Origin: Bacillota bacterium
GTDB lineage: Bacteria; Bacillota; Clostridia; Lachnospirales; Lachnospiraceae
DNA length: 64,000 nt
Direction of reading: 5' to 3'
Assembly (NCBI GenBank): GCA_023402845.1
Contig: JAEYFP010000041.1
Span: forward strand, 1 to 64,000
The position numbers and the translations under genes are program-made. The notes below the pieces were generated by a model. The model did not search any database. It saw only the letters and a program-made list of their open reading frames with translations, and had not been told where the DNA came from. Shown here piece after piece: positions 25,514-35,039 of the stretch (within the stretch, counting starts at the first letter, position 1; each line of letters starts with the position of its first letter).

Positions 25514-26917
25514 ATGAGCGGAGAGTTACATGAGGAATGCGGAGTTTTCGGTGTCAGCACCCATCTGGATGAGGCGGCGGGCATCGCGTATAACGGGCTG
25601 CTTGCGCTGCAGCACAGAGGGCAGGAAGGCGCTGGCATTGCCGTAGTAAAAGGAAATGCAATCCTATATCACAAAAGTATGGGGCTTGTCAATGAAGTAT
25701 TTTCCAGAGAGGTTATGGAAAAAATACCAAAGAGCAATCTGGCGGTCGGTCATGTGCGTTACTCTACGACCGGTTCGAATACGGTTCGCAATGTTCAGCC
25801 TTTCGTTACGGAGTTTCTGACAGGCAGGATTGCGACGGCTCATAACGGGAATGTAATTAATGCGAAGGAAATCAAACAGCATCTGGAAACGTGCGGCCTC
25901 GATTTTTCCGCGACAAGTGACAGCGAGGTAATCTCCTCTCTGATTGCCTATAAGACCGTAAAAGAGGGCAGCTTGGAGGAGGGTGTCGTGGAGGCGGCCA
26001 AAAAGCTGAAAGGTGCGTTTTCCCTGATTGTACTTTCGGGCAGTCATAAAATAGCGGCGATCCGGGATGCGAACGGATTTCGTCCGCTTTGTATCGGAAG
26101 AAATGAATATGGCATGGCAATTGCGTCAGAAAGCTGTGCGCTTGACAGCTGCGGCTTTACGTTTATCAGGGATGTGCGCCCGGGTGAGCTGGTCGTACTT
26201 GAGGACGGCAAGCTTGTGGAGGAGCGCGTCTGTCTTCCGAAGACGAAAGAAGGCATCTGTATTTTTGAGTATGTCTATTTTGCGAGACCTGATTCGGTGA
26301 TTGACGGTTTGAGTGTATATGAGGCCAGACACCGCATGGGCCGGATTTTGGCAAAGGAACACGCAGTGGATGCGGACATTGTGTGCGGTGTGCCGGACAG
26401 CGGTCTGGAAGCTGCCGAGGGCTATGCGGCCGAGAGCGGAATTAAACTTGTCACAGGCTTTGTCAAGAACCGCTATATCGGCAGAAGCTTTATCTTCCCG
26501 ACTCAGGCGCAGCGCGAAAATGCGGTTAAGCTGAAGCTGAATCCGCTTGGATTCAATATAAAGGGAAAACGGGTTGTGGTCGTGGATGATTCCATTGTCC
26601 GGGGCACGACGAGTGCGAAGCTCATTCAGAATTTGCGGAATGCAGGTGCTTTGGAAGTACACATGAGGATTTCTTCGCCCCCCTTTAAGCATACGTGTCA
26701 TTTTGGTACGGATATTGACAGCGAGGACAATTTGATCGCAAATCAGATGAGTCTTGAGGAGATCCGCAGCCGGATTGGTGCCGATACGCTTGGTTTTATC
26801 AGTATGGAAGGATTGAAGGAGGCTTGCGGAAAATGCAGTATGCAGTTCTGTACAGGCTGTTTCACCGGAAATTATAATATCGGTGTAGGAGATTATCTAA
26901 AATCAGATTTAGAATGA
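25514..26917 (+). CDS. purF: Amidophosphoribosyltransferase
   Basis: The 467-residue enzyme makes phosphoribosylamine from PRPP and glutamine, the first step of purine synthesis. The N-terminus MSGELHEECGVFG has a short propeptide to be removed, leaving Cys9 as nucleophile. The PRPP loop is VVVVDDSIVRGTTS, and four cysteines for a [4Fe-4S] cluster are present (HTCHFG, then ACGKCSMQFCTGC), as in the B. subtilis type. It is followed by carA (28 bases to its chosen start) and carB, so purine and pyrimidine/arginine entry points are co-transcribed. Confidence 0.97.
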   Translation: MSGELHEECGVFGVSTHLDEAAGIAYNGLLALQHRGQEGAGIAVVKGNAILYHKSMGLVNEVFSREVMEKIPKSNLAVGHVRYSTTGSNTVRNVQPFVTEFLTGRIATAHNGNVINAKEIKQHLETCGLDFSATSDSEVISSLIAYKTVKEGSLEEGVVEAAKKLKGAFSLIVLSGSHKIAAIRDANGFRPLCIGRNEYGMAIASESCALDSCGFTFIRDVRPGELVVLEDGKLVEERVCLPKTKEGICIFEYVYFARPDSVIDGLSVYEARHRMGRILAKEHAVDADIVCGVPDSGLEAAEGYAAESGIKLVTGFVKNRYIGRSFIFPTQAQRENAVKLKLNPLGFNIKGKRVVVVDDSIVRGTTSAKLIQNLRNAGALEVHMRISSPPFKHTCHFGTDIDSEDNLIANQMSLEEIRSRIGADTLGFISMEGLKEACGKCSMQFCTGCFTGNYNIGVGDYLKSDLE

Positions 26918-26945
26918 GAGAAAAGCAGAAGGGAGAATGAAAAAG

Positions 26946-28115
26946 ATGAGCAAACCGGCGTATCTTGTACTGGAAAACGGGCAGATTTTTAAAGGGAAGG
27001 CATTTGGTGAAGAGAAAGAAGTACTGGCGGAGGTCGTTTTTACGACCGGTATGACGGGTTATTTGGAAACGCTGACTGATCAAAGCTATTTTGGGCAGGC
27101 GGTCGTGCAGACATTCCCGTTGATCGGGAATTACGGCATCATTTCTCCCGATTCCGAAAGTGCTTCCCTTTCAATCGGCCCCAAAGCTTATATCGTGAAA
27201 CACTTATGTGTGCATCCATCAAATTTTCGCTGTGAAGAAAATATGGATGCATTTTTTAAAAGAAAAGGAATTGTCGGTGTTTACGGAATCGATACACGGG
27301 CACTGACAAGAGCAATCAGAAGTCAGGGTGTCATGAATGGACTGATTACCTATGACCTTGCGGACATTGACTATGAGCGGATCAGAAGCTATACCATTGA
27401 ACAGGCGGTGGAATCTGTTACGACCGGAGAACGGAGGCTTGTAGAAGCGGGAAGTGAGCGCGAGACGGTTCCCTTTACTATTGAAAAGACGATAAGTCCG
27501 GTCAGACTAAGGGTGGCACTGCTGGACTTTGGAATCAAAGAAAATATAGTCAGGGAGCTTTCCGAAAGAAATTGTGAGGTCATCGTATTTCCATCATTTA
27601 CGGGAGCGGAAGAAATCCTGTCCTATGAACCGAACGGCATCATGCTGAGCAACGGGCCCGGAGATCCCACTAAGAATACAACTGTTATAGAAATGGTGCG
27701 AAAGCTTTGCGGGAGCGGCGTCCCGATTTTTGGAATTTGTCTCGGGCATCAGATTATGGCGCTTGCCAACGGCTGTCAGATCAGGAAGATGAAATACGGG
27801 CACAGGGGAGCCAACCAGCCCGTAAAGAATTTGGAAACCGGAAAGGTATCTATCACAACCCAGAACCATGGCTATGTTGTAAAGACAGGTACCATCGATG
27901 AAAAAGCGGCAAAGGAATGGTATGTCAACGCAAATGACGGAAGCTGTGAGGGAATTCGATATTTGAATTTCCCGGCAGTCACGGTGCAGTTTCATCCGGA
28001 AGCATGTGCCGGGCCGCAGGATACGTCATACTTGTTTGATCATTTTATGGAAATGATGGAAAGTCGGTCACATTGCGAAAATAGCGAGAAAGGGGAAATA
28101 ACAGATGCCATTTAA
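26946..28115 (+). CDS. carA: Carbamoyl-phosphate synthase small (glutaminase) subunit
   Basis: The 389-residue subunit releases ammonia from glutamine for CarB. The glutamine amidotransferase triad is visible as Cys in FGICLGHQIM and His/Glu in VQFHPEAC. The N-terminal CPSase_sm domain contains TTGMTGYLETLTDQSY and RALTRAIRSQG (quoted in parts). The ATG at 26946 lies 10 bases after GGGAG; the in-frame ATG at 26937 is only 1 base after it and is the alternative. It overlaps carB by 11 bases. Confidence 0.96.
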   Translation: MSKPAYLVLENGQIFKGKAFGEEKEVLAEVVFTTGMTGYLETLTDQSYFGQAVVQTFPLIGNYGIISPDSESASLSIGPKAYIVKHLCVHPSNFRCEENMDAFFKRKGIVGVYGIDTRALTRAIRSQGVMNGLITYDLADIDYERIRSYTIEQAVESVTTGERRLVEAGSERETVPFTIEKTISPVRLRVALLDFGIKENIVRELSERNCEVIVFPSFTGAEEILSYEPNGIMLSNGPGDPTKNTTVIEMVRKLCGSGVPIFGICLGHQIMALANGCQIRKMKYGHRGANQPVKNLETGKVSITTQNHGYVVKTGTIDEKAAKEWYVNANDGSCEGIRYLNFPAVTVQFHPEACAGPQDTSYLFDHFMEMMESRSHCENSEKGEITDAI

Positions 28116-31100
28116 TAAGGATATTAAAAAAGTGTTAGTCATTGGTTCCGGCCCCATCGTGATCGGGCAGGCGGCGGAATTCGATTATGCGGGCACGCAG
28201 GCATGCCGGGCGTTGAAAGAGGACGGGGTGGAAATTATTCTTGTCAACTCCAATCCTGCGACAATCATGACGGACAAGGTTATGGCGGATAAGATCTATA
28301 TTGAACCGCTCAATCTTCCGACGATAGAAAAAATTATAGAGAAAGAAAAGCCGGACAGCATCTTGTCCGGTTTTGGCGGTCAGACCGGTTTGACATTGTC
28401 GATGCAGCTTGCAAAAAACGGATTTCTGGATTCTCATTGCGTGCGTTTGCTCGGCGCTTCACCGGAAACGATTGACAAGGCGGAAGACAGGCAGATATTC
28501 AAAGATACGATGTCAAGCATCGGACAGCCGTGTATCCCGTCGGAGGTCGTAACGACGGTGGAAGCTGCCGTGAAATTTGCTAATATTATTGACTATCCGG
28601 TCATCATCCGCCCGGCATTTACGCTTGGCGGCAGCGGCGGCGGGATTGTTCAAAATGAGGAAGAACTCCGCCAGACAGCCCGAACCGGACTGCAGATGTC
28701 TCCGATTACACAGATTCTCGTGGAGAAGTGCATTTCCGGCTGGAAGGAAATCGAGTTCGAAGTCATTCGCGATGCGGCGGGAAATGTCATTACGGTCTGT
28801 TCCATGGAAAATTTTGATCCGGTCGGTGTGCATACGGGAGACAGCATTGTAATTGCGCCGGCGGTGACGCTTTCCGACAAAGAATATCAGATGCTTCGGA
28901 CCGCCGCTCTTCATATCATTACGGCGCTTGGCGTGGAAGGCGGCTGCAACTGCCAGTTTGCCCTGCATCCGGAGTCCTTTGACTATGCGGTCATTGAAGT
29001 GAATCCGCGTGTTTCCCGTTCTTCGGCGCTCGCGTCCAAGGCAACGGGATATCCGATCGCAAAGGTGGCGGCTAAAATCGCAGTCGGTTACCGTTTGGAT
29101 GAAATCATCAACGAAGTGACAGGGGAAACGTATGCGGCGTTTGAACCGGCACTGGATTATGTGGCGGTGAAGTTCCCGAAGTGGCCGTTTGACAAGTTCG
29201 TGTATGCGAAGCGGGAGCTGGGAACTCAGATGAAGGCGACCGGTGAAGTCATGGCAATTTCGGATACGTTTGAAGCTGCTTTGATGAAGGCGGTCCGGGG
29301 TGTGGAAATTTCACAGGATACGCTTGGCATGAAAAAAATGGAAGCCAGCTCGGACGAGACGCTTAAAAAGATCATGGTGACGGCGACAGATGAGCGCTTA
29401 TTTGCGGTATATGAGGCAATGAAACGAGGTGCTTCCGTTGAAGAGATTCATACGATCACAATGATCGACGAGTGGTTTTTATATAAGCTGCAATATCTTT
29501 TAGAATACGAAAAGGAACTGGAAACTGAGAGAAATCAACATGCGGTAAATAAAATTACAGACGAAATTTATTTAAGTGACCAGCTTTATCTGAAGGGAAA
29601 ACGTCTGGGTTATCCCGATGCCGCTATTAAACGGATCAGCGGACTGCAGATCAGACAACAGATGAAGCCTTGTTTTCATATGGTGGATACGTGTGCGGCG
29701 GAATTTGAGGCGACGACACCGTATTTTTACGGGATCTATGACAGTACAGAGGGAGGAATTCAAAATGAAGCTCTGGAATTCATTGAACGCTCTGAAAAGG
29801 AACGGGTTATCGTGCTCGGCTCAGGACCGATCCGCATCGGTCAGGGAATTGAATTTGATTATGCCTGCGTGCACTGTGTAGGGTCACTGCAAAGGCTTGG
29901 CTATGAGGTTGTCACAATCAACAACAATCCCGAAACCGTATCGACAGACTTTGATACGGCGGACCGTCTCTATTTTGAACCATTGTATGCGGAGGACGTA
30001 CTTCATATTATAGAGCAGGAGAAGCCGTTCGGCGTTGTTGTAGCCTTTGGCGGGCAGACAGCGATTAAGCTGACTAAAACACTGCATGAGCATGGTATCA
30101 GGATCATCGGTACAAGTGCGGATGCGATCGACATGGCCGAGGATCGGGAACGGTTTGACGAGCTTCTGGAAAGGCTTGCGATCAGCAGGCCGAAGGGAAG
30201 TACGGTTATGATTGCTAAGGAAGCATTGGAGGCGGCGAACAGGCTCGGCTATCCTGTGCTGATGCGCCCGTCCTACGTGCTTGGCGGACAAAATATGATC
30301 ATCGCTTACCGGGATGAGGATATCATAGAATATATGGAAATTATTCTGCGGCAAAAGCAGGATAATCCTGTGCTGATTGATAAATATTTGAGCGGCCGCG
30401 AGATGGAGGTTGATGCAATTTGCGACGGAGAGGACATCCTCATGCCGGGTATCATGGAACACATCGAACGGACCGGTGTGCATTCAGGAGACAGCATCGC
30501 GGTTTATCCGTCTCCTCGAATCGACAGGGAAACGGCAGAAAAAATCATGCTGACGACGCAGAAGCTATGCAGAGGGCTCGGAGCCATCGGCATGATCAAC
30601 CTGCAATATATCCTGATGGATAACAACTTGTATGTGATCGAAGTAAATCCGCGGGCTTCCCGTACGGTTCCGTATCTCAGCAAGGTGACAGGTGTGCCGA
30701 TGTGTGATCTGGCAACAAGGGTCAGTCTTGGCGAAAAGCTGAAGAATCTGGGTTTTGGAACCGGATTATATAAGAAAGCACCTTATATTGCGGTCAAGGT
30801 GCCGGTATTTTCGTTTGAGAAGCTCATTGATGTCGATACTCAATTGGGGCCGGAGATGAAATCGACAGGAGAAGTACTCGGAATCGGTACTACCTTTCAC
30901 GAGGCGCTTTATAAAGGCTTGGTGGCGGCGGGATGCAAAATGCAAAAGCCGGGCGGTATTTTTATCAGCGTCCGAGACGAGGATAAGACTGAGATCGGTG
31001 AAATTGCAAAAAAGTTTGCAGAAATGGAGTTTCAGGTTTATGCAACGCCGGGTACCGCCGACATGATCGGGGAATACGGTATTTCTGTGGAACGCAGGAA

Positions 31101-31377
31101 GAAGCTGAATGAAGATGAAAAGGGCTGGATTTCCCTGCTGGAAAGCGGAAAAATTGACTATGTTATTTCCACCTCGTCGAAAGGAAGGGATCCTGAGCGG
31201 GAAAGTGTAAAACTCAGAAGAAAGGCAAGCCAGCTCGGCATACTCTGCATGACCGCACTTGATACCGCAAATGCGGTCGCAGACAGTCTGATGAGTCCTT
31301 ATACGGCGTTAAATACCGACATTATCGATATGAACCATCTGCTCCAAAGCCGGAAGAAAAATCTGGTGCTCTCCTGA
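28105..31377 (+). CDS. carB: Carbamoyl-phosphate synthase large subunit
   Basis: The 1090-residue protein has the expected duplicated ATP-grasp architecture. The first synthetase half begins KKVLVIGSGPIVIGQAAEFDY and the second VIVLGSGPIRIGQGIEFDY near residue 575. Each half carries its EVNPR ATP-grasp block (EVNPRVSRSSAL and EVNPRASRTVPY). The C-terminal MGS-like allosteric domain starts near 950. The product feeds pyrimidine and arginine synthesis. It is the last gene of purF-carA-carB and is followed by a terminator. Confidence 0.98.
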   Translation: MPFNKDIKKVLVIGSGPIVIGQAAEFDYAGTQACRALKEDGVEIILVNSNPATIMTDKVMADKIYIEPLNLPTIEKIIEKEKPDSILSGFGGQTGLTLSMQLAKNGFLDSHCVRLLGASPETIDKAEDRQIFKDTMSSIGQPCIPSEVVTTVEAAVKFANIIDYPVIIRPAFTLGGSGGGIVQNEEELRQTARTGLQMSPITQILVEKCISGWKEIEFEVIRDAAGNVITVCSMENFDPVGVHTGDSIVIAPAVTLSDKEYQMLRTAALHIITALGVEGGCNCQFALHPESFDYAVIEVNPRVSRSSALASKATGYPIAKVAAKIAVGYRLDEIINEVTGETYAAFEPALDYVAVKFPKWPFDKFVYAKRELGTQMKATGEVMAISDTFEAALMKAVRGVEISQDTLGMKKMEASSDETLKKIMVTATDERLFAVYEAMKRGASVEEIHTITMIDEWFLYKLQYLLEYEKELETERNQHAVNKITDEIYLSDQLYLKGKRLGYPDAAIKRISGLQIRQQMKPCFHMVDTCAAEFEATTPYFYGIYDSTEGGIQNEALEFIERSEKERVIVLGSGPIRIGQGIEFDYACVHCVGSLQRLGYEVVTINNNPETVSTDFDTADRLYFEPLYAEDVLHIIEQEKPFGVVVAFGGQTAIKLTKTLHEHGIRIIGTSADAIDMAEDRERFDELLERLAISRPKGSTVMIAKEALEAANRLGYPVLMRPSYVLGGQNMIIAYRDEDIIEYMEIILRQKQDNPVLIDKYLSGREMEVDAICDGEDILMPGIMEHIERTGVHSGDSIAVYPSPRIDRETAEKIMLTTQKLCRGLGAIGMINLQYILMDNNLYVIEVNPRASRTVPYLSKVTGVPMCDLATRVSLGEKLKNLGFGTGLYKKAPYIAVKVPVFSFEKLIDVDTQLGPEMKSTGEVLGIGTTFHEALYKGLVAAGCKMQKPGGIFISVRDEDKTEIGEIAKKFAEMEFQVYATPGTADMIGEYGISVERRKKLNEDEKGWISLLESGKIDYVISTSSKGRDPERESVKLRRKASQLGILCMTALDTANAVADSLMSPYTALNTDIIDMNHLLQSRKKNLVLS

Positions 31378-31411
31378 TAGCATAAAGCAAAACTTCATGG
31401 TATAATTATGG

Positions 31412-31440
31412 ACAGGCATTCTGATTGGATGCCTGTTATT
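31412..31440 (+). terminator. Terminator of purF-carA-carB
   Basis: An 8-bp stem ACAGGCAT / ATGCCTGT with a 9-base loop, followed by TATT. The T-run is weak; the adjacent TATATAGGAAATT palindrome may reinforce it. Confidence 0.6.
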
Positions 31441-31442
31441 TC

Positions 31443-31478
31443 ATTATATAGGAAATTGCTTCGAATTTCCTATATAAT
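31443..31478. repeat. Palindrome of the TATATAGGAAATT family, second copy
   Basis: A 15-bp stem ATTATATAGGAAATT / AATTTCCTATATAAT with loop GCTTCG. It matches the core of the palindrome at 25327-25372 but has a different loop. Confidence 0.65.
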
Positions 31479-31482
31479 AAAA

Positions 31483-31524
31483 TTTTATGCGCAGCTACGC
31501 GCGCGGAACATACTTTTGTTCTAG
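31483..31524 (+). repeat. Internally deleted copy of the GCGC/AGCACA repeat
   Basis: It begins TTTATGCGCAGCTACGCGCG, as the copy at 25374, but jumps from CGGAACA directly to TACTTTTGTTCT, losing about 45 bases of the middle. GAACA...TGTTC can still pair at the ends. It precedes addB by about 35 bases. Confidence 0.6.
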
Positions 31525-31556
31525 AAAAGTTACAATCTAAGTGGAGGAAATTGACG

Positions 31557-34500
31557 ATGGCTTTGCAGCTGTGGATGGGGAATTCAGGAAGCGGAAAATC
31601 ATATCAGCTTTACCAGCATGTAATCGGAGAGGCCGGGAAACACCCTGAGCTGACCTATCTTGTCGTCGTGCCGGAGCAGTTCACGCTGCAGACGCAACAC
31701 GACCTTGTTCTGCTGCATCCAAGGCATGGGATTCTCAATATTGATGTTCTGAGTTTTGCACGTCTCGCCTATCGCGTATTCGAAGAGGTAGGCTTTGCCA
31801 AGGCATCCGGTATTTTGATTGATGATATGGGAAAAAGCCTCATTTTGCGTCATCTTGCCGGACAGTATGAGGATCGGCTCCCGATACTCGGAAATAATTT
31901 GAAAAAGCTGGGCTATATTAATGAGATCAAGTCGGTGATTTCCGAATTTATGCAATATGGAATCGGAGACCGGGAAATTACACTGTTAGAAGAAAAAACT
32001 TCTGAATCAGGCAAAACGATGCTGAATCAAAAATTAAAAGATATCCGGATGCTATATGATGCATTCCGAAGCTATACCGATGAGAAATATACGACGAGCG
32101 AGGAACTTCTTGAACGCGTGAGCAGTGTTTTGCCTGATTCCGCAAAAATCAAAAAGAGTGTCCTCGTATTCGACGGTTTTACGGGTTTTACGCCGGTCCA
32201 GTACAAGCTGCTTGCAGCTCTGCTGCAAAATAGCGTGGATGTATACGTCACAGTACTGCTCGACACGGCAGGGAGAGGAAATCCCTATGAAATAGAAGGA
32301 GAACAGGAGTTATTTTATTTAAGTAAAAAGACGGTGCGGGAGCTGACAAGGATCGCCGGAGCACTAAAAATAGAAAAGAAGCCGGATTATGTAATTGACA
32401 ATCCGGTTCCGGCCAGATACCGGTTTACCGAATCGACCGATTTGGTCAACGAGGGCATGCTGGTCCACTTGGAAAGAAATCTGTTTCGCCCTGATGCTAT
32501 TCCCTTTGACAGTGATAAAGTAACAGGTGAAATTATTATTTTCACCGGTGCCACTCCCGAAGAAGAGATGAAGAGGACCGCGATAAAAATACAGGAGCTG
32601 ATAAGAAGACAGGATTACCGGTATCAGGATATCGCGGTCGTGACAGGGGACATCGATACCTATCTGCATTGCGCCGAGCGGATATTCAAGCAATATGAAA
32701 TTCCTTATTTTGTCGATAAGACACAGCCGATTTTATTGAATCCGTTTATCGAATATTTACGTGCGGTCGTCTCTGTTTTGGCAGATGACTACTCCTATGA
32801 GGGTATGTTTCGGTATTTGAAGTCGTCCCTGACCGATTTTGACAGGGAGGAAATTGACCGTCTGGAAAATTATGTGCTAGCATGCGGAATTAAGGGAAGA
32901 AGGCAGTGGAAGCAGCGCTTTGTCAGAAGAACGGCAGCTATGGAAATCGAGGAGCTGCGCGCTTTGGAGGAATTGAGAAATAAAATAACAAGCGATTTTG
33001 AAATATTTGATACGGCTGACAAGACGGTCCGTTCGCTTGCGGATGCCTTTTACCGCTTTATTTTCCGGGGGAGGATGCAGGACAAGCTGACGGCTTACGA
33101 AGCGAGGCTGAAGGACAGCGGCGATTTGGTACGCGCAAAGGAGTTTGCTCAGGTTTATAAGCAGGTCATGGATTTGCTGGATAAGCTTGTGGAGCTTTTG
33201 GGCGGGGAAGAAATGACGATCAGAGAATTCGGCGGACTTTTGGATGCGGGATTTGATGAGATCCGGATCGGCGTCATTCCCGGAGGGACAGATTACGTCC
33301 AGCTCGGAGATATTACAAGAACGAGACTTCGCAAAATCAAGGCGTTATTTTTTGTCGGTGTTAACGATGGGATAATTCCGATGAGCAGCGGAGCCGGCGG
33401 TATTATATCAGATATGGACCGGGAATTTCTGATGGATCTGGCGGAAGGGATTACACTTGCTCCCTCGGCGCGTATGCAGGCATATACGCAGCGTCTCTAT
33501 TTGTATATGGTTATGACAAAACCGGAGGAGAAGCTGTTCCTTTCCTATGCAAAGCTGTCCGAGGACGGAAAATCAATCCGTCCCTCTTATCTGATACAGA
33601 CTGTTTGCGCTATGTTTCCGGGTCTTCTAATCCGGCAGACAGAGGGTGCGCTGCTTTCGCGGATTTGGAATGAAAATGCCGGTCTTATGGAGCTGACGGA
33701 GGGGCTGCAGCCCTATATTATTCGCGGCAAGAGTGCACAGGATAAGGCGTATGCCGAGTTGTTTGCGTGGTATGCGGGTGATCCCCATTACAAAAAACAA
33801 CTGCAAAAGCTAATTGATTCGGCGTTTTCCATGGGGGTTTATCGGCGGCGGGATGCCATCGGCAGAGCAGCTGCCGGGGTTCTGTACGGAAAGGAGCTTA
33901 CGGGCAGTGTGACAAGGCTTGAAAGCTATGCGAGATGCGCTTATCAGCATTTTCTTACCTATGGTCTCAGTCTGAAGGAACGGGAATTGTTCAGTTTTGA
34001 AGCCAAGGACATGGGGATGGTATTTCATGATGCATTGCAGACCTATGCCGGTCTGCTGAAGGAGAGCGGTGACACATGGTTTTCTGTTTCCACAGAAAAA
34101 TCGGCACAGTTGATTGACGAGGCAGTTTCCGGATGTATCGCTGCGGGTGATTATGCGGCGGTTTACAGCTCATTCCGTACCACCTATATGGTTGAGCGTA
34201 TGAAACGTATTACAGCGCGGACGGTCGGGGTGCTGACTTCTCAGATTAAAAAGGGCAGTTTTCTGCCGGAAAGCTTTGAGCTGGCTTTTTCCTCGGAAAA
34301 TGACTACCATTCACTGAATATGAAGCTGACGGAGAATGAGATTCTGCATCTGCGGGGGAGAATTGACCGCATGGACCTTTATGAGGACGATACCCGGGTT
34401 TATGTGAAAATTATCGATTATAAATCAGGAAGTCAGTCATTTGATCTTGCAGCCGTTTACAGCGGTCTGCAGCTTCAGCTTGTGGTCTATCTGAATGCGG

Positions 34501-35039
34501 CCATGGAAATGCAGGAACGTCGTCAGGAGACAGAAGGACAGAAAACTGTAATTCCTGCCGGTATTCTTTACTATCATATCGATGACCCGATTATTGAGTC
34601 GGGGAGGGACGACACACCAGAGGAAATCAACCGGCAGATCGCAAGTAAGCTTGCAATGAAAGGGCTTGTCAACAGCACAGGGGAAATTATCCGCCTGATG
34701 GACCGCGAATTTGAAAAAACCTCCGATGTCATCCCGGTATCTTTGTTAAAAACAGGTGAGCTGTCGGCGCGTTCTTCTGTTGCAAGTACGGAAGAATTTC
34801 AGATAATATCAGATTATGTAACCTGGAAAATGGGGGAAATGGGAACGGAAATAGTAAACGGTAATATTCAGGCGAAACCGCAGGATGATGCATGTGTTTA
34901 TTGCCAATACCGTACAGTCTGTCACTATGCGGCGGAAACAGAGGACAGGGAAGAAACCGGGCAAATCGGACAGCTTACAAAGGAAGAGTTGATTGCCAAA
35001 ATGAAAGCGTCTATGGAACAGGGAGGGAGCGGCCAATGA
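31557..35039 (+). CDS. addB: AddB subunit of the AddAB helicase-nuclease
   Basis: The 1160-residue protein starts with a Walker A motif, WMGNSGSGKS. The C-terminal RecB-type nuclease contains GRIDRMDLYEDD and IIDYKSGSQSFDL, with the iron-sulphur cluster cysteines split between YARCAYQHF (near residue 792) and CVYCQYRTVC (near 1115). AddAB resects double-strand breaks to Chi-like sites and loads RecA. The ATG at 31557 has GGAGG 9 bases upstream; a TTG at 31551 is too close. It overlaps addA by 4 bases (ATGA). Confidence 0.95.
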   Translation: MALQLWMGNSGSGKSYQLYQHVIGEAGKHPELTYLVVVPEQFTLQTQHDLVLLHPRHGILNIDVLSFARLAYRVFEEVGFAKASGILIDDMGKSLILRHLAGQYEDRLPILGNNLKKLGYINEIKSVISEFMQYGIGDREITLLEEKTSESGKTMLNQKLKDIRMLYDAFRSYTDEKYTTSEELLERVSSVLPDSAKIKKSVLVFDGFTGFTPVQYKLLAALLQNSVDVYVTVLLDTAGRGNPYEIEGEQELFYLSKKTVRELTRIAGALKIEKKPDYVIDNPVPARYRFTESTDLVNEGMLVHLERNLFRPDAIPFDSDKVTGEIIIFTGATPEEEMKRTAIKIQELIRRQDYRYQDIAVVTGDIDTYLHCAERIFKQYEIPYFVDKTQPILLNPFIEYLRAVVSVLADDYSYEGMFRYLKSSLTDFDREEIDRLENYVLACGIKGRRQWKQRFVRRTAAMEIEELRALEELRNKITSDFEIFDTADKTVRSLADAFYRFIFRGRMQDKLTAYEARLKDSGDLVRAKEFAQVYKQVMDLLDKLVELLGGEEMTIREFGGLLDAGFDEIRIGVIPGGTDYVQLGDITRTRLRKIKALFFVGVNDGIIPMSSGAGGIISDMDREFLMDLAEGITLAPSARMQAYTQRLYLYMVMTKPEEKLFLSYAKLSEDGKSIRPSYLIQTVCAMFPGLLIRQTEGALLSRIWNENAGLMELTEGLQPYIIRGKSAQDKAYAELFAWYAGDPHYKKQLQKLIDSAFSMGVYRRRDAIGRAAAGVLYGKELTGSVTRLESYARCAYQHFLTYGLSLKERELFSFEAKDMGMVFHDALQTYAGLLKESGDTWFSVSTEKSAQLIDEAVSGCIAAGDYAAVYSSFRTTYMVERMKRITARTVGVLTSQIKKGSFLPESFELAFSSENDYHSLNMKLTENEILHLRGRIDRMDLYEDDTRVYVKIIDYKSGSQSFDLAAVYSGLQLQLVVYLNAAMEMQERRQETEGQKTVIPAGILYYHIDDPIIESGRDDTPEEINRQIASKLAMKGLVNSTGEIIRLMDREFEKTSDVIPVSLLKTGELSARSSVASTEEFQIISDYVTWKMGEMGTEIVNGNIQAKPQDDACVYCQYRTVCHYAAETEDREETGQIGQLTKEELIAKMKASMEQGGSGQ

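Noticed and set aside
29884..30483. Long open frame antisense to carB (199 codons)
   Set aside because: A shadow of a well-conserved enzyme gene in the GC-rich third position; no start site or family similarity.
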